DNA of 64,000 nt from an uncultured Flavobacteriaceae bacterium (lineage in GTDB: Bacteria > Bacteroidota > Bacteroidia > Flavobacteriales > Flavobacteriaceae). The first letter of the stretch is position 1. Each line of letters begins with the position of its first letter. Below, piece after piece: positions 18,167 through 27,644 of this stretch. Below the pieces are notes generated by a model that was not told the origin of the DNA, made no database searches, and worked only from the letters and a program-made list of their open reading frames with translations. A program made the translations under genes and the position numbers. The stretch is from NCBI GenBank assembly GCA_943789365.1, contig CALSTV010000001.1, positions 744,001 through 808,000 on the forward strand, in the 5' to 3' direction.

Positions 18167-19729
18167 ATGTCGCAAGAACTACAACTTCAGGTCAAACCAA
18201 AAGTAGCTGCTACAGAAGCGCTCTTAAAACGTGAAGTTGCTTTTAAGTTAAAGGTTGGGTTTGATGAAATTAGACATATTGAAATCTTAAAAAGATCTAT
18301 CGATGCACGCCAGAAAGCGGTTAAAATCAATTTAAAAGTTGCCGTTTATATCCACGAAGATTTTGAACAAAAGCTACCTGAGCTACCCGACTACCCAAAC
18401 GTAGTCAACAAAGAAGAAGTACTAATTGTAGGTGCAGGTCCTGCCGGACTGTTTGCGGCTTTAAAATTAATTGAAAAAGGACTGAAACCTATCGTTTTAG
18501 AAAGAGGAAAAGATGTACGCGCCAGAAGACGGGATTTGGCTGCCATCAATAAATTTCATTTGGTCGATGAAGACTCAAATTATTGTTTTGGGGAAGGTGG
18601 AGCAGGTACGTATTCTGACGGCAAGTTGTACACACGATCTAAAAAACGTGGCGATGTAAATGCCGTACTCAAGCTTTTGGTTGCTTTTGGAGCTACCAAA
18701 AATATTCTCATCGATGCGCATCCTCATATTGGTACCAATAAGCTACCTAAGATTATTGCCAGTATGCGTGAAACTATTATTGCCCAGGGAGGTGAAGTAC
18801 GTTTTGAGGCCAAAGTAACAGACATTCTAATTAAAAATCAAGCCATTTCTGGTGTACAACTCAAAGACGGCACCACCATCAATGCGCAAAAATTAATATT
18901 AGCAACGGGGCATTCGGCTCGAGATATTTTTGAACTGCTCTACGCTAAAAACATCCTTATTGAAGCCAAACCCTTTGCATTGGGAGTCCGAGTAGAACAT
19001 CCACAATCCTTAATAGACAGCATACAATACAAATGTGATATACGAAGCGAATACCTTCCGCCTGCACCCTACAGCATTGTTAAGCAGGTGAAAAACAGAG
19101 GTGTGTATTCATTTTGTATGTGTCCAGGAGGTATTATTGCTCCTTGTGCCACTAGTCCTGGTGAAGTAGTTACCAACGGCTGGTCACCTTCAAAAAGAGA
19201 CCAACCTACCTCCAACTCCGGAATTGCAGTAGAGCTAAAAATTCAAGATTTTGGAAATTACAACCAACGTGGTCCTCTGGCAGCGATGGAGTTTCAAAAA
19301 CAAATTGAACAAAAAGCATGGCGTCTTGCTGGTGAAACCCAAAAAGTACCTGCACAAAAACTGGTGGATTTTACCCAAGGAAAATTATCATCACACATCC
19401 CTAAAACTTCCTATCAGCCAGGTACTACCTCTACAGAATTGTCTGAAGTATTCCCTGAATTCATTTATAAAACGCTGCAAAATGGATTTAAACAGTTTGG
19501 AAAATCGATGCGAGGCTATTTAACCAATGAAGCCGTGGTACACGCCCCAGAATCAAGAACCTCTTCTCCTGTTAGGATCCCAAGAGATGCAAAAACTTTA
19601 GAACACCCTCAGATCAAAGGATTGTACCCTTGCGGAGAAGGTGCCGGTTATGCTGGTGGAATTATTTCAGCCGCTATTGACGGCGAGAAATGTGCAGAGC
19701 AGTGTAAAACGAGTATTTCTAACAGTTAA
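18167..19729 (+). CDS. FAD-dependent oxidoreductase (COG2509-type)
   Basis: A 520-residue flavoprotein. The dinucleotide-binding motif VLIVGAGPAGLFAALKL sits at about residue 84-100, followed by an ERG block. The diagnostic CFGEGGAGTYSDGKLYTR stretch and the C-terminal GLYPCGEGAGYAGGIISAA stretch identify the uncharacterised FAD-dependent dehydrogenase family. The ~80 N-terminal residues form a small domain typical of the family. Substrate and pathway are unknown. The porin upstream is probably on the same transcript. Confidence 0.88.
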   Translation: MSQELQLQVKPKVAATEALLKREVAFKLKVGFDEIRHIEILKRSIDARQKAVKINLKVAVYIHEDFEQKLPELPDYPNVVNKEEVLIVGAGPAGLFAALKLIEKGLKPIVLERGKDVRARRRDLAAINKFHLVDEDSNYCFGEGGAGTYSDGKLYTRSKKRGDVNAVLKLLVAFGATKNILIDAHPHIGTNKLPKIIASMRETIIAQGGEVRFEAKVTDILIKNQAISGVQLKDGTTINAQKLILATGHSARDIFELLYAKNILIEAKPFALGVRVEHPQSLIDSIQYKCDIRSEYLPPAPYSIVKQVKNRGVYSFCMCPGGIIAPCATSPGEVVTNGWSPSKRDQPTSNSGIAVELKIQDFGNYNQRGPLAAMEFQKQIEQKAWRLAGETQKVPAQKLVDFTQGKLSSHIPKTSYQPGTTSTELSEVFPEFIYKTLQNGFKQFGKSMRGYLTNEAVVHAPESRTSSPVRIPRDAKTLEHPQIKGLYPCGEGAGYAGGIISAAIDGEKCAEQCKTSISNS

Positions 19730-19782
19730 TTACATACTTGTTTAAAATACAGAAGCCATTAGACAGCTTTTAGATTATTGCG

Positions 19783-19790
19783 TAACTTTG
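19783..19790 (+). promoter_or_regulatory. -7 promoter box of the dapF operon
   Basis: TAACTTTG matches TAnnTTTG and lies 20 nt before the dapF ATG at 19811. It also argues against any longer N-terminal extension of dapF, which would start upstream of the transcript. Confidence 0.55.
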
Positions 19791-19810
19791 TATTGCAAAA
19801 AACAATAAAA

Positions 19811-20593
19811 ATGAACTTCCCTTTTTACAAATACCAAGGAACTGGAAACGACTTTGTAATGATCGACAATCGCGACTTACATTTTCAACAAGAAAACACA
19901 GCATTGGTGCATCATTTATGTAGCAGACGTTTTGGCGTTGGAGCCGATGGCTTGATTTTATTGAACCCATCCGATACCTACGATTTCACCATGGTATACT
20001 ACAATGCCGACGGTAACGAAGGAACCATGTGTGGTAATGGCGGTAGATGCCTTGTGGCTTTTGCACACGACCTCGGTATCATTACAGACAAAACTGTTTT
20101 CGATGCCATTGATGGATTGCACCATGCAACTATAGAAAATGGTTTGGTAGACCTTCAAATGATCGATGTAAAGAACATTGAAATCAACGATACTCATGCC
20201 TTCCTAGATACAGGTTCCCCTCACCATGTTCAACTGGTTGAAGACATTGGTACTTATGATGTTTATACACAAGGTAAAAAAATTAGAAACGGTGCGCCTT
20301 ATTTTGAGGAAGGAACCAATGTCAATTTTGCCGAAGCTATAGACGACACTACCTATAGAGTTAGAACTTATGAAAGAGGAGTTGAAGACGAAACCTTGGC
20401 CTGTGGAACTGGCGCAACAGCCGTGGCCATTGCCATGCATGCTCAGAAACACACACATCTAGAACGTGTTAAATTACAAGTTGAAGGTGGTGAATTAGAA
20501 GTGTCTTTTAAAAATGACGGTACAACCTATTCAAATGTCTTTTTAAAAGGCCCTGCCAAATTTGTTTTTAAAGGAACCTATACTGATCAATAA
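19811..20593 (+). CDS. dapF: Diaminopimelate epimerase
   Basis: A 260-residue enzyme converting LL- to meso-diaminopimelate for lysine and peptidoglycan synthesis. The start is the ATG giving MNFPFYKYQGTGNDFVMID, the usual family N-terminus. The two catalytic cysteines sit in GNEGTMCGNGGRC and ACGTGATA. It is the first gene of a likely operon with an acetyltransferase, mltG and a DUF2279 gene, consistent with cell-wall metabolism. Confidence 0.96.
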   Translation: MNFPFYKYQGTGNDFVMIDNRDLHFQQENTALVHHLCSRRFGVGADGLILLNPSDTYDFTMVYYNADGNEGTMCGNGGRCLVAFAHDLGIITDKTVFDAIDGLHHATIENGLVDLQMIDVKNIEINDTHAFLDTGSPHHVQLVEDIGTYDVYTQGKKIRNGAPYFEEGTNVNFAEAIDDTTYRVRTYERGVEDETLACGTGATAVAIAMHAQKHTHLERVKLQVEGGELEVSFKNDGTTYSNVFLKGPAKFVFKGTYTDQ

Positions 20594-20605
20594 AGCAGTC
20601 CTAAG

Positions 20606-21148
20606 ATGGAAACCTTAAAAGGTACACATATCAAACTACGTGCACTCGAACCCGAAGACCTCGCCTTTCTTTTCGACTCCGAAAACAATGAAGCGAATTG
20701 GAAAGTGAGCGGGACACAGGTACCTTTTTCAAAATACATCTTAAAACAATACCTAGAGAGCAGCCATAAAGATATATACGAAGCGAAACAACTACGTCTC
20801 GTAATTACTTCAATTGACGACACCCTAGTTATGGGTATGATTGATCTTTTTGATTTCGACCCTCAACATAAAAGAGCAGGTGTAGGAATATTGATAAAAG
20901 ACAGTTTTAGAGAACAAGGCATTGCTTCGGAAGCGCTACAAGTTCTCATCTCATATGCCTTTCATTATTTAGACCTGCATCAGCTCTATGCCAACGTAAC
21001 GACCGACAATAAGACGAGCATGCATCTTTTTGAAAAGCATGGTTTTAAACGTATTGGCATTAAAAAGGATTGGATTTACACAAATGCTACATACATTGAC
21101 GAAGCAAGTTACCAATTGCTAAATTCCTCTCAGAAAAAGAAAAAATGA
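20606..21148 (+). CDS. GNAT family N-acetyltransferase
   Basis: A 180-residue acetyltransferase: LRALEPEDLAFLFDSENN near the start, then RAGVGILIKDSFREQGIASEAL for acetyl-CoA binding, and YANVTTDNKTSMHLFEKHGF near the end, all GNAT hallmarks. The substrate is unknown. It lies 12 nt behind dapF and overlaps mltG by 4 nt (ATGA), so it belongs to the dapF-mltG operon. This order is common in flavobacteria. Confidence 0.88.
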   Translation: METLKGTHIKLRALEPEDLAFLFDSENNEANWKVSGTQVPFSKYILKQYLESSHKDIYEAKQLRLVITSIDDTLVMGMIDLFDFDPQHKRAGVGILIKDSFREQGIASEALQVLISYAFHYLDLHQLYANVTTDNKTSMHLFEKHGFKRIGIKKDWIYTNATYIDEASYQLLNSSQKKKK

Positions 21149-22179
21149 AAAAGAAAAAAAACAGTCTGATGGCACTACTTGTAGTTGCCCTCATTGCCCT
21201 CGGAACAGTCTTTCATTTCTATCAAAAAGTAATGAAAAAAAACGTACTAAAAGAAAGTGTAGTCTTCATACCTACAGACTGTAGTACGGAACAACTTGCA
21301 AACCTGCTTACTCCTATTTTAAAGAGTACCCAAGATTTTATTTGGGTAGCAGAAAAAAAGAAATACCTAAACAACATAAAGGCTGGGAAATACCAGTTGC
21401 GAAAAGACATGAACTCAAACGAGTTGGTGAATCTATTACGAAGTGGAAAACAAACTGCCATTCGTCTTACTTTTAACAATCAACATAACTTAAAATCCTT
21501 GGCAGGTAGAATTGGGCAACAAATCGAAGCAGATTCAATTGCATTGTTGGAAGCCTTTACCAACCCTGCCTTTTTAAAACAACATAATTTTAATACAGCC
21601 ACCGCTTTGGGCATGTATATTCCAAATAGCTATGAAGTCTATTGGAACACGTCCGCTACTCAATTTAGAGCTAAAATGTTGAAAGAGTACAAACGGTTCT
21701 GGAATAAAACACGCCTGTCAAAAGCAAAAGACCAAAAATTAACCCCCAAACAAGTCATTGCATTGGCATCCATCGTTCAAAAAGAAACGGCACATATAAA
21801 GGAACGTCCCGTTGTGGCTGGTCTCTACTTAAATCGCTTTCATCACAACTGGCCTTTGCAAGCCGATCCAACTGTTATCTTTGCGCTGAAAGCAAAAAAC
21901 GGGCAAGACTTTGAGGTAAAAAGAGTCTTAAATAAAGATTTAAAAATCGAATCCCCTTACAATACCTATAAATACAAAGGAATTCCTCCTGGTCCAATCG
22001 CGATGCCCGACATTTCTTCGATAAATGCTGTGTTAAACCCAACAAAGCACAATTATTATTATATGTGTGCGAGTATTGAAAATTTAGGTGCGCATGCCTT
22101 TGCCAGCACCCTAAGACAACACAATAAAAACGCTGTAAAATACCAAAAATGGCTTTCCAATCAAGGCGTGAATCGATAA
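21145..22179 (+). CDS. mltG: Endolytic murein transglycosylase MltG
   Basis: A 344-residue inner-membrane enzyme (YceG family) that cuts nascent glycan strands. It has a single N-terminal membrane anchor (residues ~8-27), then the YceG domain with ALASIVQKETAHIKERPVVA, whose Glu is the expected catalytic residue, followed by LQADPTVIFAL and YNTYKYKGIPPGPIAMP. The start overlaps the acetyltransferase stop. Its place beside dapF fits a cell-wall operon. Confidence 0.94.
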   Translation: MKKKKNSLMALLVVALIALGTVFHFYQKVMKKNVLKESVVFIPTDCSTEQLANLLTPILKSTQDFIWVAEKKKYLNNIKAGKYQLRKDMNSNELVNLLRSGKQTAIRLTFNNQHNLKSLAGRIGQQIEADSIALLEAFTNPAFLKQHNFNTATALGMYIPNSYEVYWNTSATQFRAKMLKEYKRFWNKTRLSKAKDQKLTPKQVIALASIVQKETAHIKERPVVAGLYLNRFHHNWPLQADPTVIFALKAKNGQDFEVKRVLNKDLKIESPYNTYKYKGIPPGPIAMPDISSINAVLNPTKHNYYYMCASIENLGAHAFASTLRQHNKNAVKYQKWLSNQGVNR

Positions 22180-22193
22180 TTCTATTCTACTAA

Positions 22194-23087
22194 ATGTTTG
22201 CAAAAATAAAAAAGGTTTGTTTTCTAATGTGTTTGGTTTTCTATTCGGGAAAAGCACAGAATGAAAATTCTTTTTTTACAAAATCCGACACACTTAATAA
22301 AGCGCGTCTTCGGGGGGTATATATAACTGAAGCCGCCTTGGCAAGTATTACGCTTATAGGACTCAATGAATTGTGGTATGCCGACTACGAACGGTCAAAA
22401 TTTCATTTTATAAATGACAATGGAGACTGGATGCAAATGGATAAAATGGGACACGCCCTCACCTCCTATCATATTGGAAAATTAGGAATGACTGCCTTAG
22501 ATTGGGCTGGTGCTTCTAAAAAATCACAATTGCTCTATGGAGGTACTTTAGGCTTTGCTTTTTTGACAGCAGTCGAAGTTCTTGACGGACATTCCTCAGA
22601 ATGGGGTGCTTCTGGAGGTGACATTATTGCCAATGCCGCTGGAGCAAGTTTACTCATTGGACAAGAATTGTTATGGAATGAGCAACGTTTCTTGTTAAAA
22701 TACAGTTTCCACCAAACTGATTATGCAAGTCAACGTCCAAATACTTTAGGATCCGATCTAGCAGAAGAAATGCTCAAAGATTACAACGGTCAAACGTATT
22801 GGCTTTCTGCCAATATTTGGTCTTTTGCCAAAGAAAGTAAATTCCCAAAATGGCTCAATATTGCCTTTGGGTATGGTGCAGAAGGAATGATTTACAGCCA
22901 AGAAAATTTAAATGAGGCTCCATATCGACAGTTTTACGCCAGTTTCGACATCGATTTGACAAAAATAAAAACAAAATCTCCCTTTCTAAAGACCCTTTTC
23001 AACACTTTGAACTTTATTAAGATTCCTGCTCCAGCCCTTGAATTCACTAGTACTGGAAAAATAAAAACCCACCTTATCTATTTCTAA
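22194..23087 (+). CDS. DUF2279 family (YfiM-like) exported protein
   Basis: A 297-residue protein with a signal peptide (MFAKIKKVCFLMCLVFYSGKAQ). The middle has FHFINDNGDWMQMDKMGHA, the conserved DUF2279 block, followed by hydrophobic glycine-rich segments that may be membrane-associated. The C-terminal half is beta-rich. Function is unknown. It starts 14 nt after mltG and probably ends that operon. Confidence 0.82.
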   Translation: MFAKIKKVCFLMCLVFYSGKAQNENSFFTKSDTLNKARLRGVYITEAALASITLIGLNELWYADYERSKFHFINDNGDWMQMDKMGHALTSYHIGKLGMTALDWAGASKKSQLLYGGTLGFAFLTAVEVLDGHSSEWGASGGDIIANAAGASLLIGQELLWNEQRFLLKYSFHQTDYASQRPNTLGSDLAEEMLKDYNGQTYWLSANIWSFAKESKFPKWLNIAFGYGAEGMIYSQENLNEAPYRQFYASFDIDLTKIKTKSPFLKTLFNTLNFIKIPAPALEFTSTGKIKTHLIYF

Positions 23088-23111
23088 AACACTGATTTTC
23101 AAAAGAAAAAC

Positions 23112-23139
23112 TTGTTTTAAAAGAAAAGACGTATATTTG
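23112..23139 (+). promoter_or_regulatory. Promoter of the lysozyme-like gene
   Basis: TTG at 23112-23114 and TATATTTG at 23132-23139, separated by 17 nt. This is a good match to the Bacteroidota -33/-7 arrangement, about 40 nt before the next ATG. Confidence 0.55.
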
Positions 23140-23179
23140 CCCCGCAAAAAACAGATTGAGACAGAAAAAATAATTAATT

Positions 23180-23803
23180 ATGAAATCTATCAAGAAAGAG
23201 TTTTTTAAAAGCAATGTATTGACTTTGCTCATTTTTGCGATTCAACCTAGTAATGACACTTCCAATTCATTGGAGAGTCTACTTGAATCAAATACTTTGG
23301 AAGCAGAAGCTCCAGAAAGTGTTCCTTTTAAGGGGCCTTATATCAACAACGATTTTTATCATTTTAAAGAAGCCTTGGCGTTTAAAGAATCACAAGGAAG
23401 GTATTATATTGTAAACAAATACGGATATTTGGGAAAATATCAGTTTGGAAAAACCACCTTAGAACGCTTTGCTATTTACGACACCAAAGAATTTTTAAAA
23501 AATCACGAATTGCAAGAACAAGCTTTTATCGCTTTGTGCAAGGTAAACAAGTGGATTTTAAGAAAAGACATTCAGCGGTCAGTTGGTAAAAAGATAAACG
23601 GAATTGTGATTACAGAATCTGGAATTTTGGCAGCAGCACACCTAGCAGGTGCTGGAAACGTAAAAAAATTCTTGAGGAGCCAAGGAAACACAACTTTTGC
23701 AGATGCATTTGGCACTTCGATTGAAAACTATATGGAGAAATTCGCTGGATACGATACTTCAAACATCGTTAAAGACAGAATGCCTTCTTTAAAAGCAGCC
23801 TAA
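23180..23803 (+). CDS. Lysozyme/transglycosylase-like protein
   Basis: A 207-residue protein. The first ~25 residues are weakly hydrophobic and may be a signal or anchor. An acidic linker follows. From about residue 68 there is a lysozyme-like core: EALAFKESQGRYYIVNKYG with a candidate catalytic Glu, then LGKYQFGKTTL, and later GILAAAHLAGAGNVKKFL, which resembles the GAG/AH motifs of SLT-type transglycosylases. It has its own promoter and is convergent with the RsmI-like gene. The enzymatic call is moderate. Confidence 0.7.
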   Translation: MKSIKKEFFKSNVLTLLIFAIQPSNDTSNSLESLLESNTLEAEAPESVPFKGPYINNDFYHFKEALAFKESQGRYYIVNKYGYLGKYQFGKTTLERFAIYDTKEFLKNHELQEQAFIALCKVNKWILRKDIQRSVGKKINGIVITESGILAAAHLAGAGNVKKFLRSQGNTTFADAFGTSIENYMEKFAGYDTSNIVKDRMPSLKAA

Positions 23804-23825
23804 GTGGTTAGCGTAAAGTAGTTGC

Positions 23826-24530
23826 TTATCTATGTATGATAAATATAGCTGGACGTTTGTGCAAATCAGGTTTAACACGTCCCCAGTCTTTAATTGTATA
23901 GGTCTTAATATATTCCGTAGATAACGATATATCTGCTGCAATACAAAGACGTGTCTCTGGTGTTAAAAAGGACTTTAAATCGGCAAACATCTTTTCATTT
24001 CTATAGGGGGTTTCTATAAAAAGCTGAGACTGGTTTTTATCCTTAGAAAGCTTTTCTAAGTTTTTGATTTCTCGTTTGCGATCGCCCTTATCTATAGGTA
24101 AATAACCGTTAAATGCAAAATTTTGCCCGTTCATTCCTGAGCTCATCATTGCCATTAAGATAGACGAAGGTCCTACCAAAGGCACCACCTGAATTCCTTT
24201 ACTATGTGCTAATTTTACAACTTCGGCACCTGGATCTGCAATGGCAGGAACTCCTGCTTCAGAAAGTAACCCAACCGACATTCCTTTTTCACAAATATCC
24301 AAATAGTGTTGTACTTCCAACGCATCGGCATATTTATCCAACAGCATCAATTTTAAAGACGGTTGTGATTTCTTAGGTGTAATCTTTTTTATAAACCTTC
24401 TAGCCGATTTTTCATTTTCTACTACAAAATAATCTACTTCTTCCACCACTTTTTTAACAGAAATTGGCATAACTTCAAGTGGTTCATTCTCTCCTAATGT
24501 CGTTGGTATTAAATACAATTTTCCTAACAT
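23826..24530 (-). CDS. RsmI-like tetrapyrrole-methylase-fold methyltransferase
   Basis: A 234-residue protein of the RsmI/TP-methylase fold: LYLIPTTLGE at the start, LLSEAGVPAIADPGAEVV, VVPLVGPSSILMAMMSSG and FNGYLPIDKGDRK. These match the family that methylates 16S rRNA C1402. It is shorter than E. coli RsmI and may be the Bacteroidota paralogue rather than the true orthologue. It follows a LMW phosphatase and dnaA on the minus strand, a stable flavobacterial neighbourhood. Confidence 0.85.
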   Translation of the reverse strand: MLGKLYLIPTTLGENEPLEVMPISVKKVVEEVDYFVVENEKSARRFIKKITPKKSQPSLKLMLLDKYADALEVQHYLDICEKGMSVGLLSEAGVPAIADPGAEVVKLAHSKGIQVVPLVGPSSILMAMMSSGMNGQNFAFNGYLPIDKGDRKREIKNLEKLSKDKNQSQLFIETPYRNEKMFADLKSFLTPETRLCIAADISLSTEYIKTYTIKDWGRVKPDLHKRPAIFIIHR

Positions 24531-24543
24531 CTTCTAGTCGGTA

Positions 24544-24999
24544 TTAGTTTAAAATTCTTACGGCAATACGTTCACAAGCAGCATCTAACAGTTGGTATAC
24601 GTTTTCAAAACCGCTAGTTCCTCCATAGTAAGGATCAGGTACTTCACGATCTACAGTAGAATCTATTTCATTAAGGATCAGAGACACTTTAGCGATGTCT
24701 TCAGCATTACGTGCCAAATTAATTATATTCTTGTAGTTAGAGCGATCCATTGCATAGATAAGATCAAAATTATCAAAATCACTTTGCGAAAATGCTCTTG
24801 CACGTTGGTTGCGAATATCTATTCCGTAAGTAAGTCCAGTTTCAATAGATCTTGGATCTGGAAGGTTTCCAACATGATAGGCAGCAGTACCAGCGGAATC
24901 TACCAATACTTCATTACTGTTTACTTTAGATTTTAAAATCCCTTCTGCTAATGGAGAGCGACAAATATTCCCCAAGCAAACCATCAAAATCCTTTTCAT
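24544..24999 (-). CDS. Low-molecular-weight protein tyrosine phosphatase
   Basis: A 151-residue phosphatase. The P-loop signature VCLGNICRSPLAEG (C-x5-R) is at residues ~8-21, and the general-acid loop is VPDPYYGG near residue 120. It is a normal-length LMW-PTP. It starts 3 nt after the dnaA stop and lies 13 nt before the RsmI-like gene, so all three are likely co-transcribed. The physiological target is unknown. Confidence 0.93.
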   Translation of the reverse strand: MKRILMVCLGNICRSPLAEGILKSKVNSNEVLVDSAGTAAYHVGNLPDPRSIETGLTYGIDIRNQRARAFSQSDFDNFDLIYAMDRSNYKNIINLARNAEDIAKVSLILNEIDSTVDREVPDPYYGGTSGFENVYQLLDAACERIAVRILN

Positions 25000-25002
25000 T
25001 GC

Positions 25003-26430
25003 TTAGAAAGTCAGTTTATTGGTAAGGTCGTCGACATATTTTTTAAACTGTTTGTCAGTCTCTGTTAAATTGTCAACTGTTTTACAGGCATGTAACACGG
25101 TAGCATGGTCTCTTTTTCCTATCTGAGAACCAATGCTAGCCAAAGATGATTTGGTCATGCGTTTTGCAAAAAACATGGCAAGCTGTCTTGCTTGAACTAT
25201 ATGTCTTTTTCTTGTTTTCGATTGTAAAGTAGCCACGTCCATATCAAAATACGTAGAAACTACTTTCTGAATATAATCGATAGAAACTTCTCGTTTGGTG
25301 TTTTTAACAAATTTGTCTACAATTTGTTTTACCAAGGTCATGGTGAATTCTTTTTTATTAAAGGAAGCTTGTGCAATCATAGAAATCAAAACTCCTTCCA
25401 ATTCGCGGACATTTGATTTGATATTTTTAGCTACATATTCAACGATTTCTTCTGGCATCTCCACCCCATCTCTAAACAATTTGTTTTGAAGGATTGAAAT
25501 TCTAGTTTCAAAATCAGGCGTTTGTAACTCAGCGGACAGTCCCCATTTAAAACGTGAAAGCAAACGCTGTTCAATATCCTGCATGTCTACAGGAGCTTTA
25601 TCTGAAGTTAAGATAACCTGTTTCCCATTTTGATGCAAATGATTGAAAATATGGAAGAACACATCTTGCGTTCCTTTTTTACCTGACAGGAATTGCACAT
25701 CGTCAATAATTAACACATCAATCATTTGATAGAAGTGAATAAAATCATTTCGGGTGTTTCCCTTTACAGAATCTATATATTGCTGTGTAAATTTCTCCGA
25801 AGAAATATACAACACCGTTTTATCGGCATATTTGTCTTTTATTTCTACACCAATAGCATGTGCTAAATGTGTTTTACCAAGACCTACTCCACCATAAATT
25901 AACAAGGGGTTGAAGGAAGTTCCTCCTGGTTTGTTGGCAACGGCCATTCCTGCAGATCTCGCCAAACGGTTTGAATCTCCTTCTACAAAACTTGCAAAAT
26001 TATAACTCGGATTTAGCTGAGACTCTATCTTTACTTTCTGAAGACCAGGAATTACAAACGGATTTTTAAGTTCGCGTTTTTTCAAGCCTAACGGCACTGT
26101 TACATCTTGTGATTTTAACTGTGCTCTGTTTGAACTTGGTATTTTTATAATTTGTGGGCTATTACTACTATAGGCATTTTCCATTTTTACCTCGTAGACC
26201 AATTTGGCATCTTTACCCAATTCTCTAACCAAAGCAACACGCAACAATTTGATATAATGCTCTTCCAACCACTCGTAAAAAAATTTACTTGGAACTTGTA
26301 CGGTTAAAACCTCTCCAGAAACGCGAATTGGTTTGATGGGTTCGAACCAAGTTTTAAACGCTTGCGGTTTGATATTGTCCTCGATAAAAGATAAGCATTC
26401 CTCCCAAACCGTAGTGGCTATTTTAGTCAT
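25003..26430 (-). CDS. dnaA: Chromosomal replication initiator protein DnaA
   Basis: A 475-residue replication initiator. I choose the ATG giving MTKIATTVWEECLSFIEDNI; an extension to 26493 is possible but lacks conservation. Domain I is followed by a linker, then AAA+ domain III with Walker A GGVGLGKTHLAHAIG and Walker B VLIIDDVQFL. Domain IV ends with the DnaA signature IGKRDHATVLHACKTV. The downstream LMW-PTP gene is adjacent. Confidence 0.97.
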   Translation of the reverse strand: MTKIATTVWEECLSFIEDNIKPQAFKTWFEPIKPIRVSGEVLTVQVPSKFFYEWLEEHYIKLLRVALVRELGKDAKLVYEVKMENAYSSNSPQIIKIPSSNRAQLKSQDVTVPLGLKKRELKNPFVIPGLQKVKIESQLNPSYNFASFVEGDSNRLARSAGMAVANKPGGTSFNPLLIYGGVGLGKTHLAHAIGVEIKDKYADKTVLYISSEKFTQQYIDSVKGNTRNDFIHFYQMIDVLIIDDVQFLSGKKGTQDVFFHIFNHLHQNGKQVILTSDKAPVDMQDIEQRLLSRFKWGLSAELQTPDFETRISILQNKLFRDGVEMPEEIVEYVAKNIKSNVRELEGVLISMIAQASFNKKEFTMTLVKQIVDKFVKNTKREVSIDYIQKVVSTYFDMDVATLQSKTRKRHIVQARQLAMFFAKRMTKSSLASIGSQIGKRDHATVLHACKTVDNLTETDKQFKKYVDDLTNKLTF

Positions 26431-26595
26431 TATTTTAGTAGCGTAATAAGTAGTGAATATTAGTCTGTAAAATGACACGTTCCCATCGTTCATTTCAGTT
26501 ATACAAATGTGTGAATATTTTTTAGTATAAAAAAATTAAATTGCTATTGGTTCTTATTTATTTTTTCCGTAAAATAACAAACTCAAAATCAAAAA

Positions 26596-27009
26596 ATGAT
26601 TGAACATATAATCCCCCTACGCATCCGTTATGGTGAGAGCGACCAAATGGGCTATGCCCATCACGGAAACTACGCTCAATATTTTGAAATGGGCAGAATG
26701 GAGCTGCTTAGAAACCTTGGAATTTCATATAAAAAAATGGAAGAAGAAGGAATAATTCTCCCTGTATACTCAATAAACACTAGGTTTATAAAGCCAGCGA
26801 AATTTGACGACCTTCTTTCTCTAAAAACAATTTTACGAAAAACACCCAGTGCAAGAATTATTTTTGAATATGAAATTTACAATGAAAAAAATGAATTAAT
26901 TACTACTGGAGAGACGGTTTTGGTGTTTGTAGACACGGCAAAAAATCGCCCAATAAAAATCCCTGAAAATATCCTAAAAAAATTCATATCTACACAACAA
27001 AAAGCGTAA
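26596..27009 (+). CDS. Acyl-CoA thioesterase (YbgC/FadM, hotdog fold)
   Basis: A 137-residue 4HBT-type thioesterase. RIRYGESDQMGYAHHGNYAQ is the diagnostic N-terminal block containing the catalytic Asp region, followed by YFEMGRMELL and a C-terminal TGETVLVFVD strand. It is divergent from dnaA across about 165 bp. The physiological acyl-CoA is unknown. It is convergent with the YigZ-family gene. Confidence 0.9.
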   Translation: MIEHIIPLRIRYGESDQMGYAHHGNYAQYFEMGRMELLRNLGISYKKMEEEGIILPVYSINTRFIKPAKFDDLLSLKTILRKTPSARIIFEYEIYNEKNELITTGETVLVFVDTAKNRPIKIPENILKKFISTQQKA

Positions 27010-27043
27010 TTTATACGCATTACAAATTAAGGGGCTGCCATTT

Positions 27044-27643
27044 TTATTTTACTTCTAAAAAATGCATTGCTAAAAATGCATTTTTTACCGCTAAAAATTG
27101 CGATTTATTAACCGACAAAATGGTCGTGCATTTCTCATGCATCTCTTGAGAGCGAATATTCAATTTTTTTTGTTTTACAAAACGCATGATTTTATTCATA
27201 TGGACATATTCAAAAGTAAGTCTTAAATCCTTGGTAATAACTTTTGAAACTATAGCTGATTCCTCTAATGCATATTGAGCTGAAGTTCTATAAGAACGTA
27301 TTAACCCTCCTACACCCAATTTTACACCTCCAAAATACCGAACTACTACTACCAAAACATTCGTAAGATCAGCAGCGAGTATTTGTCCATATATAGGTTG
27401 ACCTGCAGAATTACTAGGCTCTCCGTCGTCATTTACACGATAAACAATCGACTCTTTACCTATTTTCCATGCAAAACACCAATGCCTAGCACTATGATGC
27501 GTTTTCTTTATTTCTAATACAATTTTTTTTGCTTGTGCTTCAGACTCAATAGGAAAGGCGTATCCGAAGAACTTACTCCCTTTCTCTTTAAATAAAGTTT
27601 CTGGACCTGCTGAATCCAAGGTCTTATAAATAGCTTCTTCCAC
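27044..27643 (-). CDS. YigZ/IMPACT family protein
   Basis: A 199-residue protein of the YigZ/IMPACT family: KGSKFFGYAFPIES near the start, HHSARHWCFAWKIG, NDDGEPSNSAGQPI and VVVRYFGGVKLGVGGLIRSY, all conserved blocks. The family is linked to translation control in eukaryotes; the bacterial role is unclear. The ATG lies 2 nt after the ribD stop, so it is in the ribD operon. Confidence 0.93.
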   Translation of the reverse strand: MEEAIYKTLDSAGPETLFKEKGSKFFGYAFPIESEAQAKKIVLEIKKTHHSARHWCFAWKIGKESIVYRVNDDGEPSNSAGQPIYGQILAADLTNVLVVVVRYFGGVKLGVGGLIRSYRTSAQYALEESAIVSKVITKDLRLTFEYVHMNKIMRFVKQKKLNIRSQEMHEKCTTILSVNKSQFLAVKNAFLAMHFLEVK

Positions 27644-27644
27644 G

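Noticed and set aside
26494..26595. Replication origin next to dnaA
   Set aside because: Only two weak DnaA-box-like words (TTATACAAA and TGTGAATAT) occur upstream of dnaA. That is too little to call oriC; a genome-wide GC-skew plot would decide.
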